A DNA stretch of 64,000 nucleotides, from assembly GCA_028826165.1 (NCBI GenBank), contig JAPDFW010000059.1:509001-573000 (forward strand), given 5' to 3'. The notes beneath the pieces were generated by a model, which had not been told where the DNA came from, searched no databases, and was given only the letters and a program-made list of their open reading frames with translations. The translations under genes were made by a program, and so were the position numbers. The stretch is from Anaeramoeba ignava (Eukaryota > Metamonada > Anaeramoebidae). The number at the start of each line of letters is the position of its first letter. Positions within the stretch are counted from its first letter, which is position 1. This document shows positions 33,116 to 45,689 of the stretch, one piece after another.

Positions 33116-35547
33116 TTAATTTTGATTGTTTGAAAAAGATTTGGAATAAAAATCAAGTAAATAAGATCCTAAAATTGATTTTTGATTTAATTGATAAAAT
33201 TCTTTTAAATCAGTAAATTCTTCAATATTTTCTTTGGTTAATTTTGTTTCATCAATTTTATCATTATAAAGAAAATAAATTAATTGTTGAATTGTTTCAA
33301 ATGATTTTCCTGAATAATCATGAACTTGATTTGATAAATCATTAACACTTAAAAACATTCCTTTAAATAATTCACTTCTTATTTGTAATATTAATTTATG
33401 AACTTTAATTTCTTTTTCTTCAATAATTATTGTAAAATCTTTAGTTTCATTTTCTTGATAAAATTGTTGAAAATCTTTTAATATTCCTTTTATTCCTTCT
33501 TTTTCTTTAATCCATTTTAAATCAAATCCTGTTTCTTCAAATAAATCATAAATTATTCCTTTTTCAAATTCTTCTTTTTTATTTTCAATTTCATTTAAAA
33601 TTAATTCTTGTTCTTTTTTTTGTTCTTCAAATTCAATTTCATTTGAAAATAAAAATTGAAAATTTGAATTAATTTGTGTTTGATTTTGAATAAATTGATT
33701 ATTAAATTTTTCAATAAATTTATCAAAATCAATAAATCCTGTATAAAGAAAATTTAATGAAAATTGAATAATTTCTTTTGATTTTCTTCTGCAAATATTA
33801 ATAAATCTTGTTAAAATTTTTTGATTATTATTAAATCTAATTAATAAAATTTGTTTATGAGCTTTGATTCTTTCATTATCATTACTTTTAATTTCAATAT
33901 CTTTAAATTCATTTGATTTCAAAAAATTGTTTAAATCATCATTAAATGAATAAATTTTTGGAAATAAATCAATTATTTCTTGATTAATTTCATTTTCTTT
34001 CAATTCAAAAATATTCAAATCTCTCATTAATAATATTTTGATTTCATTTGAATATTTATTTTTCAAAGCAATATGTAAAGGTATTTCATTCCATTTATTT
34101 TTTGAATTAATATCAAAACCTTTGGAAATTAATAATTTAATAATTTCATTTGGATATTTATTTTCTAAAGCAAAATGTAAAGGTATTTCTTTTCCATCTA
34201 TTTTTAAATTAAGATTAGAACCTTTGGAAATTAATAATTTAATAATTTCATTTGGATATTTATTTTTCAAAGCAATATGTTAAAGGTATTTCATTTAGAA
34301 TATTTTTTGAATTAATATCAGATTCTTTGGAAATTAATAATTCAATAATTTCTTTTGAATATTGATTTTTCAAAGCAAAATGTAAAGGTATTTCATTTTG
34401 AATTAATATTAGATTCTTTGGAAATTAATAATTCAATAATTTCATTTGAATATTTATTTTTCAAAGCAATATGTAAAGGTATTTCATTCCATTATTTTTG
34501 AATTAATATCAGAACCTTTGGAAATTAATAATTCAATAATTTCATTTGGATATTTATTTTCAAAGCAATATGTAAAGGTATTTCATTTTGATTATTTTTT
34601 GAATTAATATCAGAACCTTTGGAAATTAATAATTTAATAATTTCTTTTGAATATTTATTTTTCAAAGCAATATGTAAAGGTATTTTATATTCATTGTTTT
34701 TTGAATTAATATCTAAACCTTTGGAAATTAATAATTTAATAATTTCATTTGAATATTTATTTTCTAAAGCAATATGTAAAGGTATTTCATTTTCATTTAT
34801 TTTTGAATTAATATTAGAACCTTTGGAAATTAATAATTCAATAATTTCATTTGGATATTTATTTTTCAAAGCAATATGTAAAGGTATTTCATTTCCATCT
34901 ATTTTTGAATTAATATCAGATTCTTTGGAAATTAATAATTTAATAATTTCATTTGAATATTGATATTTCAAAGCAAAATGTAAAGGTATTTCATCTTCAT
35001 TATTTTTTGAATTAATATCAGAACCTTTGGAAATTAATAATTTAATAATTTCATTTGGATATTTATTTTTCAAAGCAATATGTAAAGGTATTTTATATTC
35101 ATTGTTTTTTGAATTAATATTAGAACATTTGGAAATTAATAATTTAATAATTTCATTTGGATATTTATTGGAAAGAGCTGAATGTAAAGAATTATTTTTG
35201 TTTTTATCAATCCAATTTAAATTAGTTTCTTTTTCAATAAGTTTTTGAATAATTTCTTTTTTTGATTTATGTTTAAAAGCATAATTTAAAAAAGGTTTAT
35301 TTTCTTTTTCAAATTGTTCTGTTGTTTTCAAAGTTAAAATTGAATCAAAAAATTGAATATCATTTTTTAGAATTGCTTTATAAACTTTTTTTAATTGATT
35401 TATATTTTGATTTGTGTTTTGATTTATATTTTGATTTATGTTTTGATTTATGTTTTGGTTTGTGTTTTGATTTATGTTTTGATTTATAAATTGATTGAGA
35501 TAATTTGTTAATAATTCATTTATGTTTTGATTTATATTTTGATTCAT
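33116..35547 (-). CDS. Ankyrin-BTB-BTB protein, single-module copy, disrupted in the ankyrin array
   Basis: Reads N to C as follows. A NINQN-rich leader comes first, then a conserved cap (KKVYKAILKNDIQFFDSILT ... FLNYAF). Next are about 12 ankyrin repeats of 33 aa (consensus EIPLHIALKNKYPNEIIKLL plus ISKGSDINSKN). A first BTB (FKDIEIKSNDNERIKAHKQI...) follows, then a second BTB (TKDFTIIIEEKEIKVHKLIL). Such BTB proteins commonly recruit CUL3; that is family knowledge, not shown here. The frame is broken between 34270 and 34560 by four small indels (one extra T near 34280, a missing segment near 34400, two bases missing near 34492, one near 34559). Upstream of 35547 the NINQ leader continues past a CAA-to-TAA change to about 35700. 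Either a decaying copy or a badly resolved repeat. Confidence 0.7.
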
Positions 35548-35835
35548 GTTTTGATTTATGTTTTAATTTATGTTTTGGTTTGTGTTTTGATTTATAAATT
35601 GATTGAGATAATGTGTTAATAATTGATTTATGTTTTGATTTATATTTTTATTTATGTTTTGATTTATGTTTTGATTTATGTTTTGATTTATGTTTTGTTT
35701 TTTTTTATGTTTTTTTGTTTTATGTATTAGGAATTAATTTGTGTTTTGCTTTAAATGAATTAAAAAGAATAAAAAGAAAAAAATGAATTTTGAATTTTTA
35801 ATTTTTTAATTTTTTAATTTTTTGATTTTAATTTT

Positions 35836-35982
35836 TTAAATGAAATAAGTTTCAAGTTCATCAACTTTCCATTGATTATAAGAACCAGCTAAATAAATTT
35901 TAGCTTCATTAGTATTTGGTTTAATTCCATCAGGTAAATTATAAGTATTTCCAAAAAAAGTAAATCCACTTCTCAAATCACA
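35836..35982 (-). pseudogene. TLDc C-terminal fragment (duplication remnant)
   Basis: Encodes only the last 48 residues of a TLDc domain (NCDLRSGFTFFGNTYNLPDG ... AGSYNQWKVDELETYFI) and its stop. It is virtually identical to the 3' end of the BTB-TLDc gene at 44156. It is cut off at its 5' side where an AAAATT tract begins. It sits between two ankyrin-BTB loci just as the full gene sits beyond the second, so it marks a tandem duplication breakpoint. Confidence 0.85.
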
Positions 35983-36007
35983 ATTAAAATTAAAATTAAA
36001 ATTAAAA

Positions 36008-39000
36008 TTAAAAATTAAAATTATAATTAAAATTAAAATTGAAATTGAAATTAAAATTGTTGATTAATTTTGATTTTTTTGAAAAAGATTTGGAATAAAA
36101 ATCAATTAAATAAGATCCTAAAATTGATTTTTGATTTAATTGATAATAATCTTTTAAATCAATAAATTCTTCAATATTTTCTTTGGTTAATTTTGTTTCA
36201 TCAATTTTATCATTATAAAGAAAATAAATTAATTGATTAATTGTTTCAAATGATTTTCTTGAATAATCATGAACTTGATTTGATGGATCATTAACACTTA
36301 AAAACATTCCTTTAAATAATTCACTTCTTATTTGTAATATTAATTTATGAACTTTAATTTCTTTTTTTTCAATAATTATTTTAAAATCTTTAGTTTCATT
36401 TTGTTGATAAAATTCTTCAAAATCTTTTAATATTCCTTTTATTCCTTCTTTTTCTTTAATCCATTTTAAATCAAATCCTGTTTCTTCAAATAAATCATAA
36501 ATTAATCCTTTTTCAAATTCTTCTTTTTTATTTTCAATTTCATTTAAAATTAATTCTTCTTCTTTTTTTTGATTTTCAAATTCAATTTGATTTGAAAATA
36601 AAAATTGAAAATTTGAATTTTGATTATTAAATTTTTCAATAAATTTATCAAAATCAATAAATCCTGTATAAAGAAAATTTAATGCAAATTGAATAATTTC
36701 TTTTGATTTTCTTCTGCAAATATTAATAAATCTTGTTAAAATTGTTGGATTATTATTAAATCTAATTAATAAAATTTGTTTATGAGCTTTGATTATTTCA
36801 TTATCACTACTTTTAATTTCAATATCTTTAAATTCATTTGATTTCAAAAAATTGTTTAAATCATCAATAAATGAATAAATTTTTGGAAATAAATCAATTA
36901 TTTCTTGATTAATTTCATTTTGATTTAATTCAAAAATATTCAAATCTTTCATTAATAATATTTTGATTTCATTTATATATTTATTTTTCAAAGCAATATG
37001 TAAAGGTATTTCATTCCATTTATTTTTTGAATTAATATTAGATCCTTTGGAAATTAATAATTCAATAATTTCATTTGGATATTTATTTTGTAAAGCAATA
37101 TGTAAAGGTATTTCATTCCAATTATTTTTTGAATTAATATTAGATCCTTTGGAAATTAATAATTCAATAATTTCATTTGAATTTTATATTTCAAAGCAAT
37201 ATGTAAAGGTATTTCATTCCATTTATTTTTTGAATTAATATCAGAACCTTTGGAAATTAATAATTCAATGATTTCATTTGGATTTTGGTATTTCAAAGCA
37301 ATATGTAAAGGTATTTCATTCCATTTATTTTTTGAATTAATATCAGATTCTTTGGAAATTAATTCAATAATTTCATTTGAATATTTATTTTCCAAAGCAA
37401 TATGTAAAGGTATTTCATTCCATTTATTTTTTGAATTAATATCAGAACCTTTGGAAATTAATAATTTAATAATTTCATTTGGATATTCATTTTTCAAAGC
37501 AATATGTAAAGGTATTTCATTCAAATTATTTTTTGAATTAATATCAGAACTTTTGGAAATTAATAATTCAATAATTTCATTTGAATATTTATTTTCCAAA
37601 GCAATATGTAAAGGTATTTCATTCAAATTATTTTTTAAATTAATATTAGAACCTTTGGAAATTAATAATTTAATAATTTCATTTGAATATTTATTTTTCA
37701 AAGCAATATGTAAAGGTATTTCATTTTCATTATTTTTTGAATTGATATCAGAACTTTTGGAAATTAATAATTTAATAATTTCATTTGGATTTTTATTGGA
37801 AAGAGCTGAATGTAAAGAATTATTTTTGTTTTTATCAATCCAATTTAATTTAGTTTCTTTTTCAATAAGTTTTTGAATAATTTCTTTTTTTGATTTATTT
37901 TCAAAAGCATAATTTAAAAAAGGTTTATTTTCTTTTTCAAATTGTTCTGTTGTTTTTAAAGTTGAAATTGGATTAAAAAATTGAATATTATTTTTTAGAA
38001 TTTCTTCATAAACTTTTTTTAATTGATTTGTGTTTTGGTTTGTTTTGATTTATGTTTTGATTTATGTTTTGATTCATATTTTGATTCATGTTTTGATTTA
38101 TGTTTTGATTTGTGTTTTGATTTGTGTTTTGATTTGTGTTTTGATTTTGTTTGTTTTCATTTGGATATAAATTTGAATTTTGATTGTTTGATAAAGATTT
38201 GGAATAAAAATCAATTAAATAAGATCCTAAAATTGATTTTTGATTTAATTGATAATAATCTTTTAAATCAGTAAATTCTTCAATATTTTCTTTGGTTAAT
38301 TTTGTTTCATCAATTTTATCATTATAAAGAAAATAAATTAATTGATTAATTGTTTCAAATGATTTTCCTGAATATTCATGAACTTGATTTGATGAATCAT
38401 TAACATTTAAAAACATTCCTTTAAATAATTCACTTCTTATTTGTAATATTAATTTATGAACTTTAATTTCTTTTTCTTCAATAATTATTTTAAAATCTTT
38501 AGTTTCATTTTGTTGATAAAATTCTTCAAAATCTTTTAATATTCCTTTTATTCCTTCTTTTTCTTTAATCCATTTTAAATCAAATCCTGTTTGTTCAAAT
38601 AAATCATAAATTAATCCTTTTTCAAATTCTTCTTTTTTATTTTCAATTTCATTTAAAATTAATTCTTCTTCTTTTTTTTGATTTTCAAATTCAATTTGAT
38701 TTGAAAATAAAAATTGAAAATTTGAATTAAATTGTGTTTGATTTTGAATAAATTGATTATTAAATTTTTCAATAAATTTATCAAAATCAATAAATCCTGT
38801 ATAAAGAAAATTTAATGCAAATTGAATAATTTTTTTTGATTTTCTTCTGCAAATATTAATAAATCTTGTTAAAATTTTTGATTATTATTAAATCTAATTA
38901 ATAAAATTTGTTTATGAGCTTTGATTATTTCACCATCATTACTTTTAATTTCAATATCTGTAAATTCATTTGATTTCAAAAATTGATTTAAATCATCATT

Positions 39001-42000
39001 AAATGAATAAATTTTTGGAAATAAATCAATTATTTCTTGATTAATTTCATTTTCTTTCAATTCAAAAATATTCAAATCTTTCATTAATAATATTTTGGTT
39101 TCATTTGGATATTTATTTTCCAAAGCAATATGTAAAGGTATTTCATTTAGAACATTTTTTGAATTAATATTAGAACCTTTGGAAATTAATAATTTAATAA
39201 TTTCATTTGGGTATTTATTTTGTAAAGCAATATGTAAAGGTATTTCATTTTGATTATTTTTTGAATTAATATTAGATCCTTTGGAAATTAATAATTTAAT
39301 AATTTCATTTGGATTTTTATTGGAAAGAGCTGAATGTAAAGGTATTTCATTTTGATTATTTTTTGAATTAATATCAGATCCTTTTGAAATTAATAATTTA
39401 ATAATTTCTTTTGGATTTTGGTATTTCAAAGCAATATGTAAAGGTATTTCATTCCATTTATTTTTTGAATTAATATTAGAACCTTTGGAAATTAATAATT
39501 TAATAATTTCATTTGGATTTTGGTATTTCAAAGCAATATGTAAAGATATTTCATTTAGAATATTTTTTGAATTAATATCAGAACCTTTGGAAATTAATAA
39601 TTTAATAATTTCTTTTGGATTTTGGTATTTCAAAGCAATATGTAAAGGTATTTCATTTTCATTATTTTTTGAATTAATATCAGAACCTTTGGAAATTAAT
39701 AATTCAATAATTTCATTTGTATTTTGGTATTTCAAAGCAATATGTAAAGGTATTTCATTTAGAACATTTTTTGAATTAATATTAGAACCTTTGGAAATTA
39801 ATAATTTAATAATTTCTTTTGGATTTTTATGTTCCAAAGCAATATGTAAAGGTATTTCATTCCATTTATTTTTTGAATTAATATTAGAACCTTTGGAAAT
39901 TAATAATTCAATAATTTCATTTGAATATTTATTTTGTAAAGCAATATGTAAAGGTATTTCATTCAAATTATTTTTTAAATTAATATCAGAACCTTTGGAA
40001 ATTAATAATTTAATAATTTCATTTGAATATTTATTTTTCAAAGCAATATGTAAAGGTATTTCATTTTCATTATTTTTTGAATTAATATCAGAACTTTTGG
40101 AAATTAATAATTCAATAATTTCATTTGGATTTTGGTATTTCAAAGCAATATGTAAAGTTATTTCATTTAGAACATTTTTTGAATTAATATCAGAACCTTT
40201 GGAAATTAATAATTTAATAATTTCATTTGGATATTTATTTTCCAAAGCAATATGTAAAGGTATTTCATTCCATTTATTTTTTGAATTAATATCAGAACCT
40301 TTGGAAATTAATAATTCAATAATTTCATTTGAATATTGATTTTTTAAAGCAATATGTAAAGGTATTTCATTCCATTTATTTTTTGAATTAATATCAGAAC
40401 CTTTGGAAATTAATAATTCAATAATTTCATTTGAATATTGATTTTTTAAAGCAATATGTAAAGGTATTTCATTTTCATTATTTTTTGAATTAATATTAGA
40501 ACTTTTGGAAATTAATAATTCAATAATTTCATTTGAATTTTGGTATTTCAAAGCAATATGTAAAGATATTTCATTCAAATTATTTTTTGAATTAATATTA
40601 GAACCTTTGGAAATTAATAATTTAATAATTTCATTTGAATATTTATTTTTCAAAGCAATATGTAAAGATATTTCATTCAAATTATTTTTTGAATTAATAT
40701 CAGAACTTTTGGAAATTAATAATTCAATAATTTCTTTTGGATATTTATTTTTCAAAGCAATATGTAAAGGTATTTCATTTTCATTATTTTTTGAATTAAT
40801 ATCAGATTCTTTGGAAATTAATAATTTAATAATTTCATTTGAATATTTATTTTCCAAAGCAATATGTAAAGGTATTTCATTTTCATTATTTTTTGAATTA
40901 ATATCAGAACTTTTGGAAATTAATAATTTAATAATTTCATTTGGATTTTTATTGGAAAGAGCTGAATGTAAAGAATTATTTTTGTTTTTATCAACCCAAT
41001 TTAAATTAGTTTCTTTTTCAATAAGTTTTTGAATAATTTCTTTTTTTGATTTATTTTCAAAAGCATAATTTAAAAAAGGTTTATTTTCTTTTTCAAATTG
41101 TTCTGTTGTTTTTAAAGTTGAAATTGGATTAAAAAATTGAATATTATTTTTTAGAATTTCTTCATAAACTTTTTTTAATTGATTTGTGTTTTGGTTTATG
41201 TTTTGATTTATGTTTTGATTTATGTTTTGATTCATATTTTGATTCATGTTTTGATTTATGTTTTGATTTGTGTTTTGATTTGTGTTTTGATTTGTGTTTT
41301 GATTTTGTTTGTTTTCATTTGGATATAAATTTGAATTTTGATTGTTTGATAAAGATTTGAAATAAAAATCAAGTAAATAAGATCCTAAAATTGATTTTTG
41401 ATTTAATTGATAATAATCTTTTAAATCAGTAAATTCTTCAATATTTTCTTTGGTTAATTTTGTTTCATCAATTTTATCATTATAAAGAAAATAAATTAAT
41501 TGTTGAATTGTTTCAAATGATTTTTCTGAATATTCATGAACTTGATTTGATGAATCATTAACATTTAAAAACATTCCTTTAAATAATTCACTTCTTATTT
41601 GTAATATTAATTTATGAACTTTAATTTCTTTTTTTTCAATAATTATTTTAAAATCTTTAGTTTCATTTTGTTGATAAAATTCTTCAAAATCTTTTAATAT
41701 TCCTTTTATTCCTTCTTTTTCTTTAATCCATTTTAAATCAAATCCTGTTTCTTCAAATAAATCATAAATTAATTCTTTTTCAAATTCTTCTTTTTTATTT
41801 TCAATTTCATTTGAATTTAGTTCTTCTTCTTTTTTTTGATTTTCAAATTCAATTTGATTTGAAAATAAAAATTGAAAATTTGAATTAAATTGTGTTTGAT
41901 TTTGAATAAATTGATTATTAAATTTTTCAATAAATTTATCAAAATCAATAAATCCTGTATAAAGAAAATTTAATGCAAATTGAATAATTTTTTTTGATTT

Positions 42001-43974
42001 TCTTCTGCAAATATTAATAAATCTTGTTAAAATTGTTGGATTATTATTAAATCTAATTAATAAAATTTGTTTATGAGCTTTAATTATTTCACCATCATTA
42101 CTTTTAATTTCAATATCAGTGAATTCATTTGATTTCAAAAAATTGTTTAAATCATCATTAAATGAATAAATTTTTGGAAATAAATCAATTATTTCTTGAT
42201 TAATTTCATTTTCTTTCAATTCAAAAATATTCAAATATCTCATTAATAATATTTTGATTTCATTTGAATATTTATTTTCTAAAGCAATATATAAAGGTAT
42301 TTCATTTAGAACATTTTTTGAATTAATATCAGATCCTTTGGAAATTAATAATTCAATAATTTCTTTTGGATTTTGGTATTTCAAAGCAATATGTAAAGGT
42401 GTTTCATTCCATTTATTTTTTGAATTAATATCAGAACCTTTGGAAATTAATAATTTAATAATTTCATTTGGATTTTGGTATTTCAAAGCAATATGTAAAG
42501 GTATTTCATTCCATTTATTTTTTGAATTAATATCAGATCCTTTTGAAATTAATAATTCAATAATTTCATTTGAATATTTATTTTTCAAAGCAATATGTAA
42601 AGGTATTTCATTCCATTTATTTTTTGAATTAATATCAGAACCTTTGGAAATTAATAATTTAATAATTTCATTTGGATTTTGGTATTTCAAAGCAATATGT
42701 AAAGATATTTCATTTTCATTATTTTTTGAATTAATATCAGAACCTTTGGAAATTAATAATTCAATAATTTCTTTTGAATATTTATTTTTCAAAGCAATAT
42801 ATAAAGGTATTTCATTCCATTTATTTTTTGAATTAATATTAGATCCTTTGGAAATTAATAATTTAATAATTTCATTTGTATTTTGGTATTTCAAAGCAAT
42901 ATGTAAAGGTATTTCATTCCATTTATTTTTTGAATTAATATCAGAACCTTTGGAAATTAATAATTCAATAATTTCATTTGAATATTTATTTTTCAAAGCA
43001 ATATGTAAAGGTATTTCATTTTCATTATTTTTTGAATTAATATTAGATCCTTTGGAAATTAATAATTTAATAATTTCATTTGGATTTTGGTATTTCAAAG
43101 CAATATGTAAAGGTATTTCATTTCATTTATTTTTTGAATTAATATCAGAACCTTTGGAAATTAATAATTTAATAATTTCTTTTGAATATTTATTTTTCAA
43201 AGCAATATATAAAGGTATTTCATTCCATTTATTTTTTGAGTTAATATTAGAACTTTTGGAAATTAATAATTCAATAATTTCATTTGGATTTTTATTGGAA
43301 AGAGATGAATGTAAAGAATTATTTTTGTTTTTATCAATCCAATTTAAATTAGTTTCTTTTTCAATAAGTTTTTGAATAATTTCTTTTTTTGATTTATTTT
43401 CAAAAGCATAATTTAAAAAAGGTTTATTTTCTTTTTCAAATTGTTCTGTTGTTTTTAAAGTTGAAATTGAATCAAAAAATTGAATGTTATTTTTTAAAAT
43501 TGCTTCATAAATTTTTTTTAATTGATTTATATTTTGATTTATATTTTGATTTGTATTTTGATTTATGTTTTGATTTGTGTTTTGATTTATATTTTGATTT
43601 ATATTTTGATTCATGTTTTGATTTATGTTTTGATTTATGTTTTGATTTGTGTTTTGATTTATATTTTGATTTGTATTTTGATTTATATTTTGATTTGTGT
43701 TTTGATTTATGTTTTGTTTTGTGTTTTGATTTATATTTTGATTTGTATTTTGATTTATATTTTGGTTTATATTTTGATTTATATTTTGATTTATATTTTG
43801 ATTTATATTTTGATTTATATTTTGATTTATGTTTTGATTTGTGTTTTGATTTATGTTTTGTTTTGTGTTTTGATTTATATTTTGATTTATATTTTGGTTT
43901 ATGTTTTGATTTATGTTTTGATTTATATTTTGATTTATATTTTGATTTATATTTTGATTTATGTTTTGATTCAT
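36008..43974 (-). CDS. Giant ankyrin-BTB-BTB locus with three modules in series
   Basis: Reading from 43974 down: a NINQN leader, cap, about 11 ankyrin repeats and two BTB domains (module A, to about 41335). A NQNTNQN linker then leads to module B (cap, about 19 ankyrin repeats, two BTBs, to about 38160), another linker, and module C (cap, about 9 repeats, two BTBs) ending at 36008. Modules A and B are in one frame without a stop from 43098 to 38869, including BTB-BTB of A, the linker and the whole ankyrin array of B. Module fusion is therefore seen directly, not assumed. Interruptions: TGG to TGA near 43116; one base lost near 38878 in BTB1 of B; two bases lost near 38040 in the linker; one near 37187. 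If these are errors, the product is about 2,650 aa. If not, only parts are expressed. Each ankyrin unit is 99 bp and highly similar at DNA level. Confidence 0.65.
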
Positions 43975-44155
43975 GTTTTGATTTTGTATTTTTTTGTTTT
44001 TTGTGTTTTGTTTTTTTTTGTTTTGTTTTATGTTTTGTTTTGTATTTTGTGTTTTGTTTTTAATTTAAATGAATTAAAAAAAAAGAATAAAAAAAAAGAA
44101 AAAAATGAATTTTGAATTTTTAATTTTTTAATTTTTGATTTTTAATTTTAATTTT

Positions 44156-45616
44156 TTAAATGAAATAAGTTTCAAGTTCATCAACTTTCCATTGATTATA
44201 AGAACCAGCTAAATAAATTTTAGCTTCATTAGTATTTGGTTTAATTCCATCAGGTAAATTATAAGTATTTCCAAAAAAAGTAAATCCACTTCTCAAATCA
44301 CAATTTAAATGAATATCATTTCCTCCTCCAAAAGAAGGTCCTTGATTTGCTCGATAATAATAAATTGCTAATTGACTTAATTCAGGTTTAATTGTAAATT
44401 TTTCTGGATATTTTCTTTCATTAATTAAGGAAAAAAGAAATGCATTTGGATCTTCAATATATGAATAATTCAAATTTGTATTATTGGGAAGCCATTTTGT
44501 TTTATCATTTGTAAATCCAACTGAAGTAAATCCTCCAAAAATGTAATCATCTTCTGTTTTGATAATAATTAATGTTTTTCCTTTGTTTTCACAAATTTCA
44601 TACCATTTTTTACAATCAAATCCTTCTTTTTTGGCTGAAAATCCTCTTTTCATTTTGGAAAGAAATTATCATCATTTATCCATTCTTTTAATTTATTGAA
44701 ATGTTCTTTTTCTTTAATTATTGTTGATGAATTTAAACTTAATCTTGATTTGAAAATTAATGAATTTTCTTTTTCAATAAATTGATTTAATTCTTTTTCT
44801 TCATTTTCATTTTGTTCAAGTTTTTGGAATTGAATTAATTTTTGTGAAATTTGATTTGGAATTAATTCTTGTTTCAAAGTATCTTCAATTTCTTCTTTTG
44901 TAAAATCAATAAATCTTATTTTATCAATAACATTGGAAATTTGATTTTGAATTTTTTCTTTTTCTTCTTTGTTCAAATTTTTGATTAATATTTGATTTAT
45001 GTTTTCCCCATTTTATTATTGATTGGAAAAGTTTAAATTCATTTATTGAAATATTATCATTTGATAAAATTGAATTTAAATGATTTTCTTCAAGTTCAAG
45101 AAAAAATGAAGTTTTGATAAATTCTTCAAAATTATCTAAAATAAATTTATAAGAAGAATCTAATAATTGATTGAAATTCATTGATTCAGATAATTTAAGA
45201 ATATCAATAATAATTTCAAATTGTAAATTATTTTTGATAAAATTTGAAGAAAATTCAATTAATTCATCAATTAAATATTTTGATGAAAAAATTAAAATTT
45301 GAATTGCATTTTCTGAATTAATTTCTATTTTTCCTGAATAAAAATAATTCAAAATTGAAGACAAAATTGGACTTGAAACTTCTTGAAGAATTAATTTGTT
45401 TTCTTGATATTCTTTCATTTTGGAATTGAAAAGAGATTTAAAATATTGACTTCTTGAAGAAAGGATTGATTTATGAGTTTTAAATGAAGTTTGATCTTGT
45501 TCGCAAATTATTTCAAAATCAAAATACGTTTCTTCTTCTTTTTCATTTTGGTTTTGATTTTGGAATAAATTTTTTAAATCATTTGAAAGTTTTTCTAAAT
45601 TTGAATAAGTTTCCAT
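44156..45616 (-). CDS. BTB-BACK-TLDc protein, two one-base frameshifts
   Basis: Single-exon relative of the gene at 47269-48825. Residues 1-110 are a BTB domain (TYFDFEIICEQDQTSFKTHK, SRSQYFKSLFNSKM). A BACK-like helical region (LKLSESMNFNQLLDSSYKFI) and a long linker follow, then a TLDc domain (FSAKKEGFDCKKWYEICENK, YIFGGFTS, FLFSLINE-type strand, GNDIHLNCDLRSG, YNLPDG). The frame breaks twice: one base is missing in an A-run near 44980 (after SNINQK) and one in a T-run near 44658 (between NDDNFF and KMKRGF). Both points are recognised by comparison with the intact paralog. TLDc proteins are linked to oxidative-stress resistance and V-ATPase binding in other eukaryotes; whether this BTB version shares that is unknown. 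Shorter than its paralog because it lacks the acidic DEDSDEDS insertion. Confidence 0.8.
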
Positions 45617-45689
45617 TTTTTAAAAATAAAAATAAAAAAAAAATGAAAATGAAAATGAAAAATTTCTTTTTAAAATTTTCTTAAATTGA

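Noticed and set aside
43110-43124. A second selenocysteine codon at this in-frame TGA
   Set aside because: The paralogous units have TGG (Trp), no SECIS is seen after the gene, and ankyrin repeats have no redox motif.
39485-43375. Plus-strand readings with ISFEYLFFKAICKGISF repeats
   Set aside because: Antisense shadows of the 99-bp ankyrin units on the minus strand.
38023-44115. Plus-strand readings of FDLYFDLCFD and IYILICVLI
   Set aside because: Antisense of the NINQN-coding repeats in the ankyrin-BTB leaders and linkers.
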